Shown here: positions 1 to 8,644 of the stretch, piece by piece
Layout: the number at the start of each line of letters is the position of its first letter
Numbering within the stretch: the first letter of the stretch is position 1
Source of the DNA: CAWEHU01 sp963808965
Lineage (GTDB): Bacteria > Pseudomonadota > Alphaproteobacteria > Acetobacterales > Acetobacteraceae
Length of the DNA stretch: 64,000 nt
Assembly: GCA_963808965.1 (NCBI GenBank)
Contig: CAWEHU010000004.1
Coordinates: 62,001 to 126,000, forward strand
Direction of reading: 5' to 3'
Translations under genes and position numbers: made by a program
The notes under the pieces: model-generated
What the model was told of the DNA's origin: nothing
Databases searched by the model: none
The model's input: the letters and a program-made list of their open reading frames with translations, nothing else

Positions 1-713
1 TAGGCGCGCGCCGCCGGGCTGGTCGGGTTCGACAAGGTAACCGGCGCGCCGAGATTGGAGGCCCGCAACACTTCCTCGCTCTCCGGGATGATGCCGAGCA
101 GCGGGATCGACAGAATCTCCAGCACGTCCTCGGTTTTCAGCATCTCCCCGCGCGCCGCGCGGGCCGGATCGTAGCGGGTCAGCAGCAGATGCTTCTCGAC
201 CTTCTCGCCCTTTTCGGCCTTCTCGGTCTTCGCGTCCAAGATACCGATGATCCGGTCGGAGTCGCGCACCGATGAGACTTCCGGGTTGGTCACGACCACC
301 GCCATATCGGCGTGCCGCATGGCAAGAGTCGCGCCGCGCTCGATCCCCGCCGGGCTGTCGCAGATCACCCAGTCGAACTTCTCGCGCAACTGACCGATGA
401 CGCGCTCCACCCCCTCGGCCGTCAGCGCGTCCTTGTCGCGCGTCTGGGAGGCGGGAAGCAGGAACAGGTTCTCGACCCGTTTGTCGCGGATCAGCGCCTG
501 TTGGAGTTTCGCGTCACCCTGCACGACATTGATGAGGTCGAACACCACACGGCGCTCCGCCCCCATCACGAGATCGAGGTTGCGGAGCCCCACATCGAAA
601 TCGACCACGACTACGCTCTGCCCGTTCCGGGCCAGCGCGACGCCGAGCGCGGCGGTCGACGTCGTCTTGCCGACGCCGCCTTTGCCGGAAGTCACGACCA
701 AGACATGGGCCAT
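1..713 (-). CDS. minD: Septum site-determining protein MinD (C-terminus cut by window edge)
   Basis: This is the membrane-associated ATPase that, with MinC and MinE, keeps the Z-ring at midcell. The start is ATG at 713, and the N-terminus reads MAHVLVVTSGKGGVGKTT, which contains the deviant Walker A motif of the ParA/MinD family. About 237 codons are visible against a usual length near 270, so the C-terminal membrane-targeting helix lies beyond position 1. It sits 23 bp downstream of minC in the usual minC-minD order, and minE is expected to the left. An AAAGGG stretch about 10 nt before the ATG can serve as ribosome-binding site. Confidence 0.95.
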   Translation of the reverse strand, partial: MAHVLVVTSGKGGVGKTTSTAALGVALARNGQSVVVVDFDVGLRNLDLVMGAERRVVFDLINVVQGDAKLQQALIRDKRVENLFLLPASQTRDKDALTAEGVERVIGQLREKFDWVICDSPAGIERGATLAMRHADMAVVVTNPEVSSVRDSDRIIGILDAKTEKAEKGEKVEKHLLLTRYDPARAARGEMLKTEDVLEILSIPLLGIIPESEEVLRASNLGAPVTLSNPTSPAARA

Positions 714-736
714 CTCGTCACACCCTTTCTGCTGCA

Positions 737-1450
737 TCAGTCCAGTGCCGCGATACGCATGGTCTGGCCATCAAGCCACGCCTGCACGGCTCGGCCGCGC
801 AGGCCGGGCTCGAGCGCGTCGGCGGTGCGATAGAGGCCGTCGATGGCCAGCAACTCGGCTTCGAGGCGGCGGCAAAAAATGCGGGCGCGCGAGTTCCCAG
901 CGAGACCCGCCACCGCGCGCCCCCGGAGCGTGCCGTAGACATGGATCGAGCCACCCGCCATCACTTCGGCCCCGGACGCGACCGAGCCGACGATCGTGAC
1001 ATCGCCCTTCTCGAACACGACCGATTGGCCCGACCGGACCGCGCCCTCGATGACAAGGAAAGGCGGCTCCGGTGCTGCGGCTGGGGGCGATGCGGTGGCC
1101 TGTGCCCCCTCGGCGGGAAGCTCGACGGCTCGTACCGGCCGGCTTCCGCTCAACGGCTGCGCCCACTCCTCAACGCCCTCCCAGGATGGATGCGCGCCTT
1201 CGGTCCCAATGACACGGATGCGGCGCGCCCGCAGGGCGTCGATCAGGCCGGCGACATTCGGCTGCTCGCGCGGGAGCCCGGCGAGGTCGACCAGCACGGG
1301 CTTACCCTCAAAGAACGAGGGCGACCGCTGGATCTGCGCGTCCAGCGCGGCAAGCCATTCGCTAAGCGGGGGCTCCGGCGCGAGGACCAACGCCATGAAG
1401 GAGCGGCCACGCACGCGAATGACAGGACGGGACTCGGTTGCTGCTGACAC
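737..1450 (-). CDS. minC: Septum site-determining protein MinC
   Basis: This is the FtsZ-polymerisation inhibitor activated by MinD. The N-terminal domain runs to about residue 105 and is followed by a proline/alanine-rich linker. The C-terminal beta-helix (from about residue 130) has the typical GSVASGAEVMAGGSIHVYG pattern and ends near AWLDGQTMRIAALD. I chose GTG at 1450 because homology begins there (SAATESRPVIRVRG) and a GGAG lies just upstream. The frame stays open to 1582, but the extra residues look unlike MinC. The length of 237 residues fits the family. Confidence 0.9.
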   Translation of the reverse strand: MSAATESRPVIRVRGRSFMALVLAPEPPLSEWLAALDAQIQRSPSFFEGKPVLVDLAGLPREQPNVAGLIDALRARRIRVIGTEGAHPSWEGVEEWAQPLSGSRPVRAVELPAEGAQATASPPAAAPEPPFLVIEGAVRSGQSVVFEKGDVTIVGSVASGAEVMAGGSIHVYGTLRGRAVAGLAGNSRARIFCRRLEAELLAIDGLYRTADALEPGLRGRAVQAWLDGQTMRIAALD

Positions 1451-1787
1451 CTGCTCCGCGTAGCCGGGCGAGAGCGGGAACGTCAACCTAAATGTGGTGA
1501 GGCTGATGCCGGGCAGCCAACAACATCTTGATGGCTCCCGGACAGAGACTCGCATTGTCCTTCCTTCCCGCAGGCGCATCAACCTGAATCACGGCATTTG
1601 AGTGAGCAAACCCTCGTGTGCCCTTGTATTCACAGGATAATGTAAATGATCCTGACACCGCCGGAACAATCGAGGTCAGGCGGCCATGAGTTCAGGGGTA
1701 GAACCGCCCGATTTGCCCTGTCTGGTCACACGGAATGCGAACCATTTAGTTGCGAATTGCGCCTTTCACGCGTGCACTGCCAGCTCG

Positions 1788-1849
1788 TTACACTTTACGT
1801 CGGGAGAATTTACACGTGCCTCTGAAAAGCAGCGCGAATTTACGTGTAA
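1788..1849 (+). repeat. Three related TTTAC(AC)GT elements, candidate activator sites
   Basis: Three related elements lie at 1788-1800 (TTACACTTTACGT), 1809-1817 (TTTACACGT) and 1839-1849 (TTTACGTGTAA). The last is nearly palindromic (TTAC/GTAA arms), and the TTACAC of the middle copy is the inverted complement of its GTGTAA. They sit about 30-90 bp upstream of the sigma-54-like promoter, where an enhancer-binding activator would be expected. The activator itself is not in the window, so the role is inferred. Confidence 0.45.
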
Positions 1850-1877
1850 GTGGCGCAAAACGTTACGGTACCGGCTT

Positions 1878-1893
1878 TGGCAAGCTTCGTGCG
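1878..1893 (+). promoter_or_regulatory. Sigma-54 (RpoN)-type promoter
   Basis: The sequence TGGCAAGCTTCGTGCG matches the -24/-12 consensus TGGCAYR-N4-TTGCW. The invariant GG (1879-1880) and GC (1891-1892) are separated by exactly 10 nt. Transcription would begin about 12 nt downstream of the GC, near 1904, leaving a leader of roughly 65 nt before the ATG at 1971. RpoN with the PrsK/PrsR system is known to control PEP-CTERM genes in other bacteria, which makes the position meaningful. Confidence 0.6.
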
Positions 1894-1970
1894 TAGAGGC
1901 GAGCAAGGACGGCGCTGCACCACCTTCGGATGAACGGGCCGACCGATTTAGAATGCCAAGGAAGACGCAT

Positions 1971-2888
1971 ATGAAAACGGCCCTACAAACAACTGCGAGC
2001 ATCGTGCTGGCCCTTGCTGCCTTCGGCTTCGGCGTCACGGGTAAGGCGCACGCCACGCCGTATGCCTTCGCCAGCAACCAGATCACCAACTTCCAGATCC
2101 AGTCGGCGGCGGGGACGATCGCCAATGTGTCCGGCGCACGGAACACGCTGAATAGCGCGATTTACGGCACCGCAAACGGCGCGACGCAGGATCCGGAGCC
2201 GATCCCCAACGCCTCCGACGCCCTCCAGGCAACCGCCGGACCGGGTCCGTTTCCTGGCCAGAACAACTACGTCCGCTTCCAGGGCCAAGGCGCGCTGGAC
2301 GGCGCGCGCGGGGATTCGAACATCTCCTCCGGCAACCCGTTCACCGGAAACGGCGGGAGCGGGTTGGTCCTCAACAACGTGGCCGAGGCCGAGATCCTGC
2401 TCCAGCACGTAACGGGCGCAGGCTCCTCGGGACGTGACACGGCCAATATGAGCTTCAGTTTCACCGTGACCTACGCAACCACCCTCACCTTCTCGTTCAC
2501 GGACGTAATCTCGCTCCGAGCCGCCACATCCGCCTATGGCGAGACGGCCAATGCGTCCATCGCCAATGCGTTCGAGATCGATGACGCACAGGGCGCTCAG
2601 GTATATCTGTTCACCCCTAGCAATAGTTTTGGCGGCGGCTCGAACTGCAACCTCCAGGCCTCGTTCGGATCGACCGGGGGCATTCCGCTCTCCGCGGGCA
2701 CTTACGGAACCTGCACCGCGAGCGGGACGTCCCCTCGCCTGGCGGCCGGCAACTACTCGATTAGCCTGCGCTCGACATCGCAGGTCGACGTGTCCACACC
2801 GGTTCCCGAGCCGGCCTCGCTGCTGCTGCTCGGAGCCGGCCTGACCGGACTTGGCATGGCGCGGCGCGTCCGTAAGAACGGCGCCTGA
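1971..2888 (+). CDS. PEP-CTERM sorting-domain protein, secreted
   Basis: This secreted protein of 305 residues carries an exosortase sorting tag. The ATG at 1971 is preceded by AAGGAAG at good spacing. The signal peptide (residues 1-28) ends in GKAHA before TPYAFASNQ. The central 230 residues are rich in Gly, Asn, Ser and Ala and look like an extracellular beta-rich protein with few charges. The C-terminus has VPEPASLLLLGAGLTGLGM followed by an Arg/Lys tail, which is the PEP motif, transmembrane helix and basic end of PEP-CTERM proteins. No exosortase gene is in the window. The specific function is unknown; a role in exopolysaccharide or biofilm matrix is inferred from the class. Confidence 0.88.
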   Translation: MKTALQTTASIVLALAAFGFGVTGKAHATPYAFASNQITNFQIQSAAGTIANVSGARNTLNSAIYGTANGATQDPEPIPNASDALQATAGPGPFPGQNNYVRFQGQGALDGARGDSNISSGNPFTGNGGSGLVLNNVAEAEILLQHVTGAGSSGRDTANMSFSFTVTYATTLTFSFTDVISLRAATSAYGETANASIANAFEIDDAQGAQVYLFTPSNSFGGGSNCNLQASFGSTGGIPLSAGTYGTCTASGTSPRLAAGNYSISLRSTSQVDVSTPVPEPASLLLLGAGLTGLGMARRVRKNGA

Positions 2889-2904
2889 TCGCGTCGATCG
2901 AATT

Positions 2905-2938
2905 GGAAGCCGGGTTTCGCGCCCGGCTTCCTTTCTTT
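2905..2938 (+). terminator. Rho-independent terminator after the PEP-CTERM gene
   Basis: A perfect 10-bp stem GGAAGCCGGG (2905-2914) / CCCGGCTTCC (2922-2931) with a 7-nt loop is followed by TTTCTTT. The T-run is only on the plus-strand side, so it terminates the PEP-CTERM transcript rather than the convergent hydratase gene. Confidence 0.85.
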
Positions 2939-2975
2939 CGCTCCACTACTTGCCGGGAATGACGCCGAAAGCCGC

Positions 2976-3800
2976 CTACCGGCCCTGGAATCGCGGCGGG
3001 CGCTTCTCCAGGAACGCGGTGCGGCCTTCGCGATAGTCGGTGCTGTCGAAGCAGGCGGCGAGGGACCGCTCGACCCCCTCCAGATCGCGATCCGCTGGAT
3101 CGCGCATCACCTGCTCGACGGAGAGTTTCGACGCGGCCACCGAGAGCGGTGCGTTATCCGCGATCGCGCGCGCGATATCCACCACGGCGTCGGACAGATC
3201 CTCGTCAGCAACCGCGCGGTTGATGAGGCCGATCCGCTCCGCCTCGGCAGCGTCGATCGGCGCGCCGGTGTAGAGGATCATCCGCGCATGCGCCGGACCG
3301 ACCAGCGAGACGAGGCGGCGCACCATCTCGAAGCCATACCCGATCCCGAGCCGGGCGGCGGGAATGCCGAACTGGCTGTCGATCGCCGCGATGCGGAGAT
3401 CCGCCAACATGGCGATCCCCAATCCGCCGCCCAGGCAGTAGCCGCGAATGCGGGCGATGACGGGCTTCGGAAACCCGGCCAGCTTGGCGCGTCCCGCGCC
3501 GGTGCGGCGGTCGTATTCGCGCTGCGCCTCGGCATCGGCGCGCTGCTGCTCGAACTGGCTGATGTCGGCCCCCGAGACGAACGCCTTGCTCCCGGCACCG
3601 GTCAGGATCACGACGCGAACCGAATGATCGTCGCGGAAGTCGTCAAGGATTTGGCCGAGACCGTCCCACATCTCGACCGACATCGCGTTGCGCTTTTCCG
3701 GCTGATTGAAGGTGATCAGCCCGACGCCCTCGTCCTTCGCCGAAAGCATCTTGCCGCCAGCATACGGCTTGGAGACGAGCGAGCGCGTGAACGATTCCAT
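2976..3800 (-). CDS. Enoyl-CoA hydratase/isomerase family protein
   Basis: This crotonase-fold protein of 274 residues should act on a CoA thioester in the cytoplasm. It shows the oxyanion-hole segments AFVSGADISQF (about residues 72-82) and RGYCLGGGLGIAMLADLRIA (about 118-137), plus the C-terminal EGRTAFLEKRPPRFQGR typical of the family. Its ATG (3798-3800) directly abuts the stop of the upstream CoA-transferase, so the two are co-transcribed and probably act on the same acyl-CoA pathway. The substrate cannot be told from the sequence. Confidence 0.9.
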   Translation of the reverse strand: MESFTRSLVSKPYAGGKMLSAKDEGVGLITFNQPEKRNAMSVEMWDGLGQILDDFRDDHSVRVVILTGAGSKAFVSGADISQFEQQRADAEAQREYDRRTGAGRAKLAGFPKPVIARIRGYCLGGGLGIAMLADLRIAAIDSQFGIPAARLGIGYGFEMVRRLVSLVGPAHARMILYTGAPIDAAEAERIGLINRAVADEDLSDAVVDIARAIADNAPLSVAASKLSVEQVMRDPADRDLEGVERSLAACFDSTDYREGRTAFLEKRPPRFQGR

Positions 3801-5012
3801 TCAGATCGCCCCTTTCGCCCGCATATCGGCGATCTCCGCATCGGAGTAGCCGACCGAACGCAGCACCTCGGCCGTGTCCGCGTCGGCTTCCGGCGTCGGC
3901 GTGCGGATGTCCTTCGGAATGTCGCTGATATTGATCGCCGACGCGACGAGATGCTGCTCCCCCAACTCCGGGTGCCGGACGGGGAGCGCCATCCGCAGAT
4001 GCTGGACTTGCGGATCCGCGAACACCTGGTCGATCGTGTTGATCGGGCCGCACGGAATCCCGGCCTCATCGAACAGCGCGATCCAGTGCGCGGCAGGCTT
4101 CGTCTTGGTGATCTCGCCGATCGCCGCGTTGATCGCTTGCCGGTCGGCGCTGCGGCCGGCCTGGGTCCTCCATTCCTCCTTCTCATTCCACTCGGGATGG
4201 CCGATCGCCTCGCAAAACCGCGTCCACTGGCGGCCGGAGCTGGCAGCGATGTTGATAGGGCCGTCGCTCGCGGGGAACACGCCCGTCGGAATGCCGGTCG
4301 GGTGATCGTTACCGGCCTGGTGCGCGACCTCTTTCGCCATCAGCCAACGGCTCGCCTGGAAGTCCAGCATGAAGACCTGCGACTCGAGCAGGCTCGTCGT
4401 GACCCAGCGGCCAACCCCGGTGCGCTCGCGGTCGAACAGCGCGACCATGATGCCGAGCGCGAGCAGATTGCCCGCGGTGAGGTCGGCGATCGGAATGCCG
4501 ACCCTGACCGGCCCCTGACCCGGCAGGCCGGTGATCGACATGAGACCGCCCATGCCTTGCGCGATCTGATCGACGCCCGCGCGTTTGCCGTACGGCCCGT
4601 CCTGCCCGAAGCCGCTGATGCTGCCGTAGACGATGCGTGGGTTGACCGCGCGCACGTCATCCCAGGCGATCTTGAGCCGATGCTTCACCGCGGCACGCAT
4701 GTTCTCGACGATCACGTCCGCCCGCGCGACGAGGCGCATGAAGGCGGCGTGGCCCTCGGGCGCCTTCAGGTTCAACCGGATCGCGCGCTTGTTGCGGTGC
4801 AGGTTCTGGAAGTCGAAGCCGTGGCGCGCGCCGCTGATCTCCTCGCCCCCCGTGTCCGGCGGCTCGATCCGGATGACGTTCGCGCCCCAGTCCGCGAGAT
4901 GACGCACGCAAGTCGGCCCCGCACGAGCGAGCGTCAGGTCGAGCACGGTGATGCGCGCGAGCGGCAGGCTGCTCTCGGACCCTGGGCTTGCGGCGGTCGG
5001 GCTCTCCGGCAT
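3801..5012 (-). CDS. CaiB/BaiF-type (family III) CoA-transferase
   Basis: This protein of 403 residues should move CoA between an acyl-CoA donor and a carboxylic acid. The family signatures are LARITVLDLTLARAGP near the N-terminus, LADWGANVIRIEPP, NKRAIRLNLKAPEG, ADVIVENMRAAV, and the GSISGFGQDGPYGKRAGVDQ segment. It is the first gene of a two-gene unit with the enoyl-CoA hydratase and diverges from the broken esterase gene. The pairing suggests catabolism of an organic acid that must be activated as a CoA ester. Confidence 0.9.
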   Translation of the reverse strand: MPESPTAASPGSESSLPLARITVLDLTLARAGPTCVRHLADWGANVIRIEPPDTGGEEISGARHGFDFQNLHRNKRAIRLNLKAPEGHAAFMRLVARADVIVENMRAAVKHRLKIAWDDVRAVNPRIVYGSISGFGQDGPYGKRAGVDQIAQGMGGLMSITGLPGQGPVRVGIPIADLTAGNLLALGIMVALFDRERTGVGRWVTTSLLESQVFMLDFQASRWLMAKEVAHQAGNDHPTGIPTGVFPASDGPINIAASSGRQWTRFCEAIGHPEWNEKEEWRTQAGRSADRQAINAAIGEITKTKPAAHWIALFDEAGIPCGPINTIDQVFADPQVQHLRMALPVRHPELGEQHLVASAINISDIPKDIRTPTPEADADTAEVLRSVGYSDAEIADMRAKGAI

Positions 5013-5100
5013 GGTCGTCTCTCCCTCTGCTGCCCATACTCAGCCGGACGGACCGTACGCTCAAGAGAGCCGGGCGGGATGCGCCGTGAGGGGAGAATCG

Positions 5101-5998
5101 ATGCCCGACCAGGAAATGCTCACGATTCGGGCGGAACTGGCGGCCAACCCTCGGCCGCCAGACCTTGGGACGCGGCGCCAGCGCCTAGACGCGCTCGGGG
5201 GCCAAGCGCCCGTTCCCGCCCAGGTTCGGATCGAGCCGGTGCGGGCGAACGGCGTTCCAGCCGAGTGGTCGCTCGCGCCGGAGTCCGACGGGACACGCGT
5301 GCTCCTGTTCTTGCACGGCGGCGGCTACGTCTCGGGCTCCCTCGATAGCCATCGCGGCATGGTGGCGGAAGCGGGCCGGCTGGCGGGGATGCGGACGCTC
5401 GCGCTCGGGTACCGCCTCGCGCCGGAGCACGCCTTCCCGGCGGCGCTCGAGGAACTCGATTGCCGGTTACCGCTACCTGCTCTCGCTCGGGCTCGATCCG
5501 CGTCGCATCGCGATCGGTGGCGATAGCGCGGGCGGCGGACTGACCGTGGCGACACTCGTTTCGCTCCGGGATGCGGGCCTGCCGCTTCCCGCCTGCGCCT
5601 GGTGCGTCTCGCCCTGGGTCGATCTCGAAATGACCGGCGACAGCATCATCGGTAAGGCCGAGGCCGATCCGATGATCCAGAAGGACTATCTCGGCGAGTT
5701 GGCGGTCGCATATCTGCACGGCGCCGATCCGCGCTCGCCGCTCGCGTCACCCCTCCATGCCGATCTCTCCGGGCTTCCACCGCTGCTGATCCAGGTCGGG
5801 TCGGCCGAAACGTTGCTTGACGACGCGGTGCGTCTCGCCGGTAAGGCCGGGGCGGCCGACGTGCCGGTCACGCTCGAAGTATGGCCGGAAATGATCCACG
5901 TCTGGCACCTGTTCTATCCGAGACTCGCGGCGGGACGGCGGGCGCTCGCTAACGCGGCCGCGTTCATTCGGGCGGAGACGTCCTCGGTCACCGTCTAG
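5101..5998 (+). pseudogene. Alpha/beta hydrolase (HSL-type esterase), frameshifted
   Basis: The first frame, from ATG 5101, carries the HGGGYVSGS oxyanion motif (HGGG) and LGYRLAPEHAFPAALEEL. Homology then moves to the +1 frame at about 5460, continuing IAGYRYLLSLGLDPRRIAIG and the nucleophile motif GDSAGGG. It goes on through DPMIQKDY and MIHVWH, which hold the Asp and His of the triad, to the stop at 5996-5998. One extra base (or two missing) in the CTCGATT context explains the shift. Restored, the protein would be about 298 residues, normal for the hormone-sensitive-lipase group. Whether this is decay or a sequencing error is open. Confidence 0.8.
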
Positions 5999-6001
5999 CC
6001 G

Positions 6002-6622
6002 GTGGATATGGTCGATCTCGCGCTGGTGCTGGCGCTCGACGGCTCAGCGAGCGTGACGTACGAGGAGTTCGGCCTGATGGCCGGCGGCATCGCGGCGGCG
6101 CTGCGCGATCCCGAGGTGATCGCCGGTCTGACCGGCGGTCCGTCGCGCGCCAGCCTGTGCTCGCTCCTGCTGTGGTCCGGAAGCCGCGCGCAGGAAGTGC
6201 TGGCGGACTGGACACGCATCGCCTCGGCGGAGGACGCCGCCGGCTTCGCCGAGCAGGTCGAGAACGTGCCGCGCACCGTGCGCGCCGGCGCGACCGCGAT
6301 CGGTGAAGCCCTGCTCGCCGCCCTCACCCTCCTCGCGCATGCGCCCGCCAAGCCGGCGCGGCAAGTCGTGGACGTCATCGGCGACGGCCGTTCCAATGAA
6401 GGGATCGCGCCGGGCCCGATCCGGGACCGCATGGCGGCCGCGGGCATCACGATCAACGGGCTCTGCGTGCTGCACGAGGAGCCGGATCTGCTGGAGCGTT
6501 ATGTCGCCGAGGTGATCGGCGGCCCGGGCGCGTTCGCGCTGCCTTGCCCGGACTATCCCGCCTTCGCCGCGGCGATGAAGCAGAAACTGACGCGCGAAAT
6601 CGCGAGCCGTCCCATAGCCTAA
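6002..6622 (+). CDS. DUF1194 (von Willebrand A-like) protein
   Basis: This protein of 206 residues opens with VDLALVLALDGSASVTYEEF, in which DGSAS matches the metal-binding DxSxS motif of VWA domains. VDVIGDGRSNEG supplies a further conserved loop, and ALPCPDYPAFAAAMKQKL lies at the end. These match the DUF1194 family of alphaproteobacteria. The start could be GTG 6002 or ATG 6008; neither has a strong ribosome-binding site. Many relatives have a signal peptide, but none is visible here. The function is unknown. Confidence 0.8.
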   Translation: MDMVDLALVLALDGSASVTYEEFGLMAGGIAAALRDPEVIAGLTGGPSRASLCSLLLWSGSRAQEVLADWTRIASAEDAAGFAEQVENVPRTVRAGATAIGEALLAALTLLAHAPAKPARQVVDVIGDGRSNEGIAPGPIRDRMAAAGITINGLCVLHEEPDLLERYVAEVIGGPGAFALPCPDYPAFAAAMKQKLTREIASRPIA

Positions 6623-6710
6623 ACGAACCGGGCAGGTACTCGCGCGTAATCCGTTCCGCTGCGTGCCCCCGCAGCCGGCTGTTCCCCGTCCGGAACTATA
6701 GGCGATCAGC

Positions 6711-7880
6711 ATGTCGGGCCACGCAACGGCAGAGCCGGAAGATGCCGGCGCGGTCATCCAAGATGAGGTTCAGAGCCTCGCCGAAGCCGTCACCCAGGAT
6801 ACGAGGACGGAGGAGGAGCGAGAGGACATGCCGCTCCCCACGGACCCGCGGACCGTTTTTCTCGGCGGCATTTTCATGCTGGGCGCGCTCGCGGCCCTCT
6901 ATGTTGCCGCCGAGATCGTGCTTCCGGTCGTGCTGGCGATCGTACTGAAGCTGCTGCTGCAACCTATGGTTCGGGTGCTGGACCGGTTGCGCGTGCCGCG
7001 CGGGATCGGTGCATTGCTGGCCATTCTGCTGCTGATCGCCGTGCTGGTCGCCTTGGTCAGTGGCCTGACCGGTCCCGCCACATCCTGGGCCGGCAAGCTG
7101 CCCGGCGTGCTGCCGAGCCTTCAGGAGAAGCTTGCATTCCTGAAGCGGCCCCTCGCGTCCATCCAGTACTTCGTGCATCAGCTTGATCTCGTCACCGGTA
7201 CCGGCGGGCCCCCTTCGGGGCCGGAAGCGGCGCCGGCGCACGCGGCAAATCTGGTCGGCGCTCTGTTCAGCGGGACGACCACGGTGGCGGCCGGGTTGGT
7301 CACGACGCTAATCGTGCTGTTCTACTTGCTCGTCTCCGGGGAAACTTTTTTGCTTCGGCTCGTGGAGGTCCTCCCGCGGTTCGGCAGCAAGCGGCAGGCC
7401 GTGGAAATCTCGCTGCATATCGCTGAGCACATCTCCGCCTATCTCATCACGGTCACGCTGATAAATGTCGCCGTTGGCCTCGCGACGCTCGGTATCATGT
7501 GGCTGACCGGCGTGGACGATCCGCTGCTATGGGCGGTGATCGCGTTTCTCATGAATTACGTGCCGATTCTCGGACCGCTCACGGCGATGCTGCTGTTCGC
7601 CATGGCGGGAATCGTGTCGCTCGGGGTGTCCTGGCCGGCACTGCTGCCTATGGGGCTCTACTTCTGCGTCCACGTGCTCGAAGGCGAGATATTTACCCCG
7701 ATGCTTCTGGCCCGGCGCTTCACCATCAACCCCGTGGCGGTCATCCTGGCTCTGGTATTCTGGTACTGGATGTGGGGTGTGCCGGGCGCGATTCTGGCGG
7801 TGCCGATGCTCGCGATCACCAAGATCATCTGCGACGATCTGCGTCCGCTGCGCGCCTTGGGGCATTTCCTGGAGGGATGA
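6711..7880 (+). CDS. AI-2E family transporter
   Basis: This is a polytopic inner-membrane protein of 389 residues. After a charged N-terminus of about 45 residues come membrane segments FLGGIFMLGALAALYVAAEI and VVLAIVLKLLL, then a pair around GIGALLAILLLIAVLVALVSG. A long periplasmic or cytoplasmic loop is followed by more helices ending with FWYWMWGVPGAILAVPMLAI. The motifs NYVPILGPL and PVAVILALVFW are typical of the AI-2E (TqsA/PerM) family, whose members export AI-2, solutes or ions. The substrate is not predictable. Confidence 0.88.
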   Translation: MSGHATAEPEDAGAVIQDEVQSLAEAVTQDTRTEEEREDMPLPTDPRTVFLGGIFMLGALAALYVAAEIVLPVVLAIVLKLLLQPMVRVLDRLRVPRGIGALLAILLLIAVLVALVSGLTGPATSWAGKLPGVLPSLQEKLAFLKRPLASIQYFVHQLDLVTGTGGPPSGPEAAPAHAANLVGALFSGTTTVAAGLVTTLIVLFYLLVSGETFLLRLVEVLPRFGSKRQAVEISLHIAEHISAYLITVTLINVAVGLATLGIMWLTGVDDPLLWAVIAFLMNYVPILGPLTAMLLFAMAGIVSLGVSWPALLPMGLYFCVHVLEGEIFTPMLLARRFTINPVAVILALVFWYWMWGVPGAILAVPMLAITKIICDDLRPLRALGHFLEG

Positions 7881-7915
7881 CGCAAGCCGCGGCCGTGCCG
7901 GAGGCGCAAGATGTG

Positions 7916-8344
7916 TCAGGCCTGAGACTTCCTAAACAGGGCCAAGGACATCACGCGCGTAGGGGCCTTCGCCACCTTGCCGACGCGCTCCGAGGACTGA
8001 TCGGCCGCCGGGCTGGAGCACGGCAAGGTCGGGCAGATCGTCTCGAGCGCTAGCCGCAGCGTGCGGAAGGTGCCCTCGGATGCGCCGTCGCCCGCCTGAA
8101 TTTCCCAGCGGCCGCGGCGTGGCTGCACCAGAAAGTCGGGCGGATTGCCGGGATGCCCATAGGCGACCGCGACATGTTCGGCTCCGGCGGCGCCCACCGC
8201 GACCCATCCGCCACTCGGCCGGTCGAGGGTCGCCTTCAGAAACCAGCGGTGTTGCGCGGCCGCCGCGGACCAACGGGAGAGTTCCGTCCGATCGCTACGG
8301 CTAAAGGCGTTCAGCAACGGGAACGCGATGATGGAGGCGGTCAT
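7916..8344 (-). CDS. Uncharacterised protein
   Basis: This frame encodes 142 residues from ATG 8344, beginning MTASIIAFPLLNAFSR. It has a Trp-containing middle (WFLKATLDRPSGGWVAVG, then WEIQAGDG) and a basic C-terminus. It has neither signal peptide nor membrane segment. Codon use agrees with coding, and the frame is convergent with the AI-2E gene. I do not recognise the family; a small cytoplasmic protein is all that can be said. Confidence 0.55.
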   Translation of the reverse strand: MTASIIAFPLLNAFSRSDRTELSRWSAAAAQHRWFLKATLDRPSGGWVAVGAAGAEHVAVAYGHPGNPPDFLVQPRRGRWEIQAGDGASEGTFRTLRLALETICPTLPCSSPAADQSSERVGKVAKAPTRVMSLALFRKSQA

Positions 8345-8644
8345 AGTCTGCCTTCGATGACCAGGGTTGCACGAGCGCCGGCCGGTTTCGGTCCCGGCCA
8401 CCTCGGGCATAGCGCCTTCGGCTTCAGGCAAGGTTAACCAGCCTGGTCACGCGCGCGCTGTGATCGGGGTCACTCGACCGGACGACTTCTTGGTGCCCAG
8501 CCGCCGTGCCCGCCCCAGTCCTCGACAGCGGGGGACTGGGAGCCGAATAGTCCGGCTCATGGCTGGCCCGCTACACGCGGTCGCGACTAAGCTCGCTTCC
8601 ATCCCTCTGGCATACCCGCCTTGGGACACGAACGGAGCGCCAAG
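8345..8644. other. Non-coding stretch upstream of the SYLF gene
   Basis: I see no gene in these 300 bp. One inverted repeat, CCCAGTCC (8514-8521) / GGACTGGG (8533-8540), could form a hairpin of unknown role. The promoters of the divergent neighbours should lie here but are not recognisable. Confidence 0.4.

Larger units (their letters stand above)
1451..1970. other. Regulatory intergenic region between minC and the PEP-CTERM gene
   Basis: This 520-bp divergent region holds no convincing gene. It is richer in A/T than its surroundings. It contains repeated TTTAC/GTAA elements (1788-1849) and a sigma-54-like promoter (1878-1893), both oriented toward the PEP-CTERM gene. The minC promoter must also lie here, but I could not identify it. 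An open frame on the plus strand from 1686 only extends the PEP-CTERM reading frame without a ribosome-binding site or signal sequence. Confidence 0.6.

Noticed and set aside
1686..1970. N-terminal extension of the PEP-CTERM frame
   Set aside because: The signal peptide and ribosome-binding site fit ATG 1971. The upstream part contains the promoter and repeats and no protein-like sequence.
3288..5348. A 686-codon open frame on the plus strand
   Set aside because: It lies antisense to the CoA-transferase and hydratase genes, has low-complexity His/Asp/Arg-rich composition and no recognisable domain; it is a shadow caused by high GC.
6692..6711. GGAAC before the AI-2E transporter gene as an EcfG -35 element
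   Set aside because: It is only 15 nt before the start codon and no CGTT follows at the right distance.
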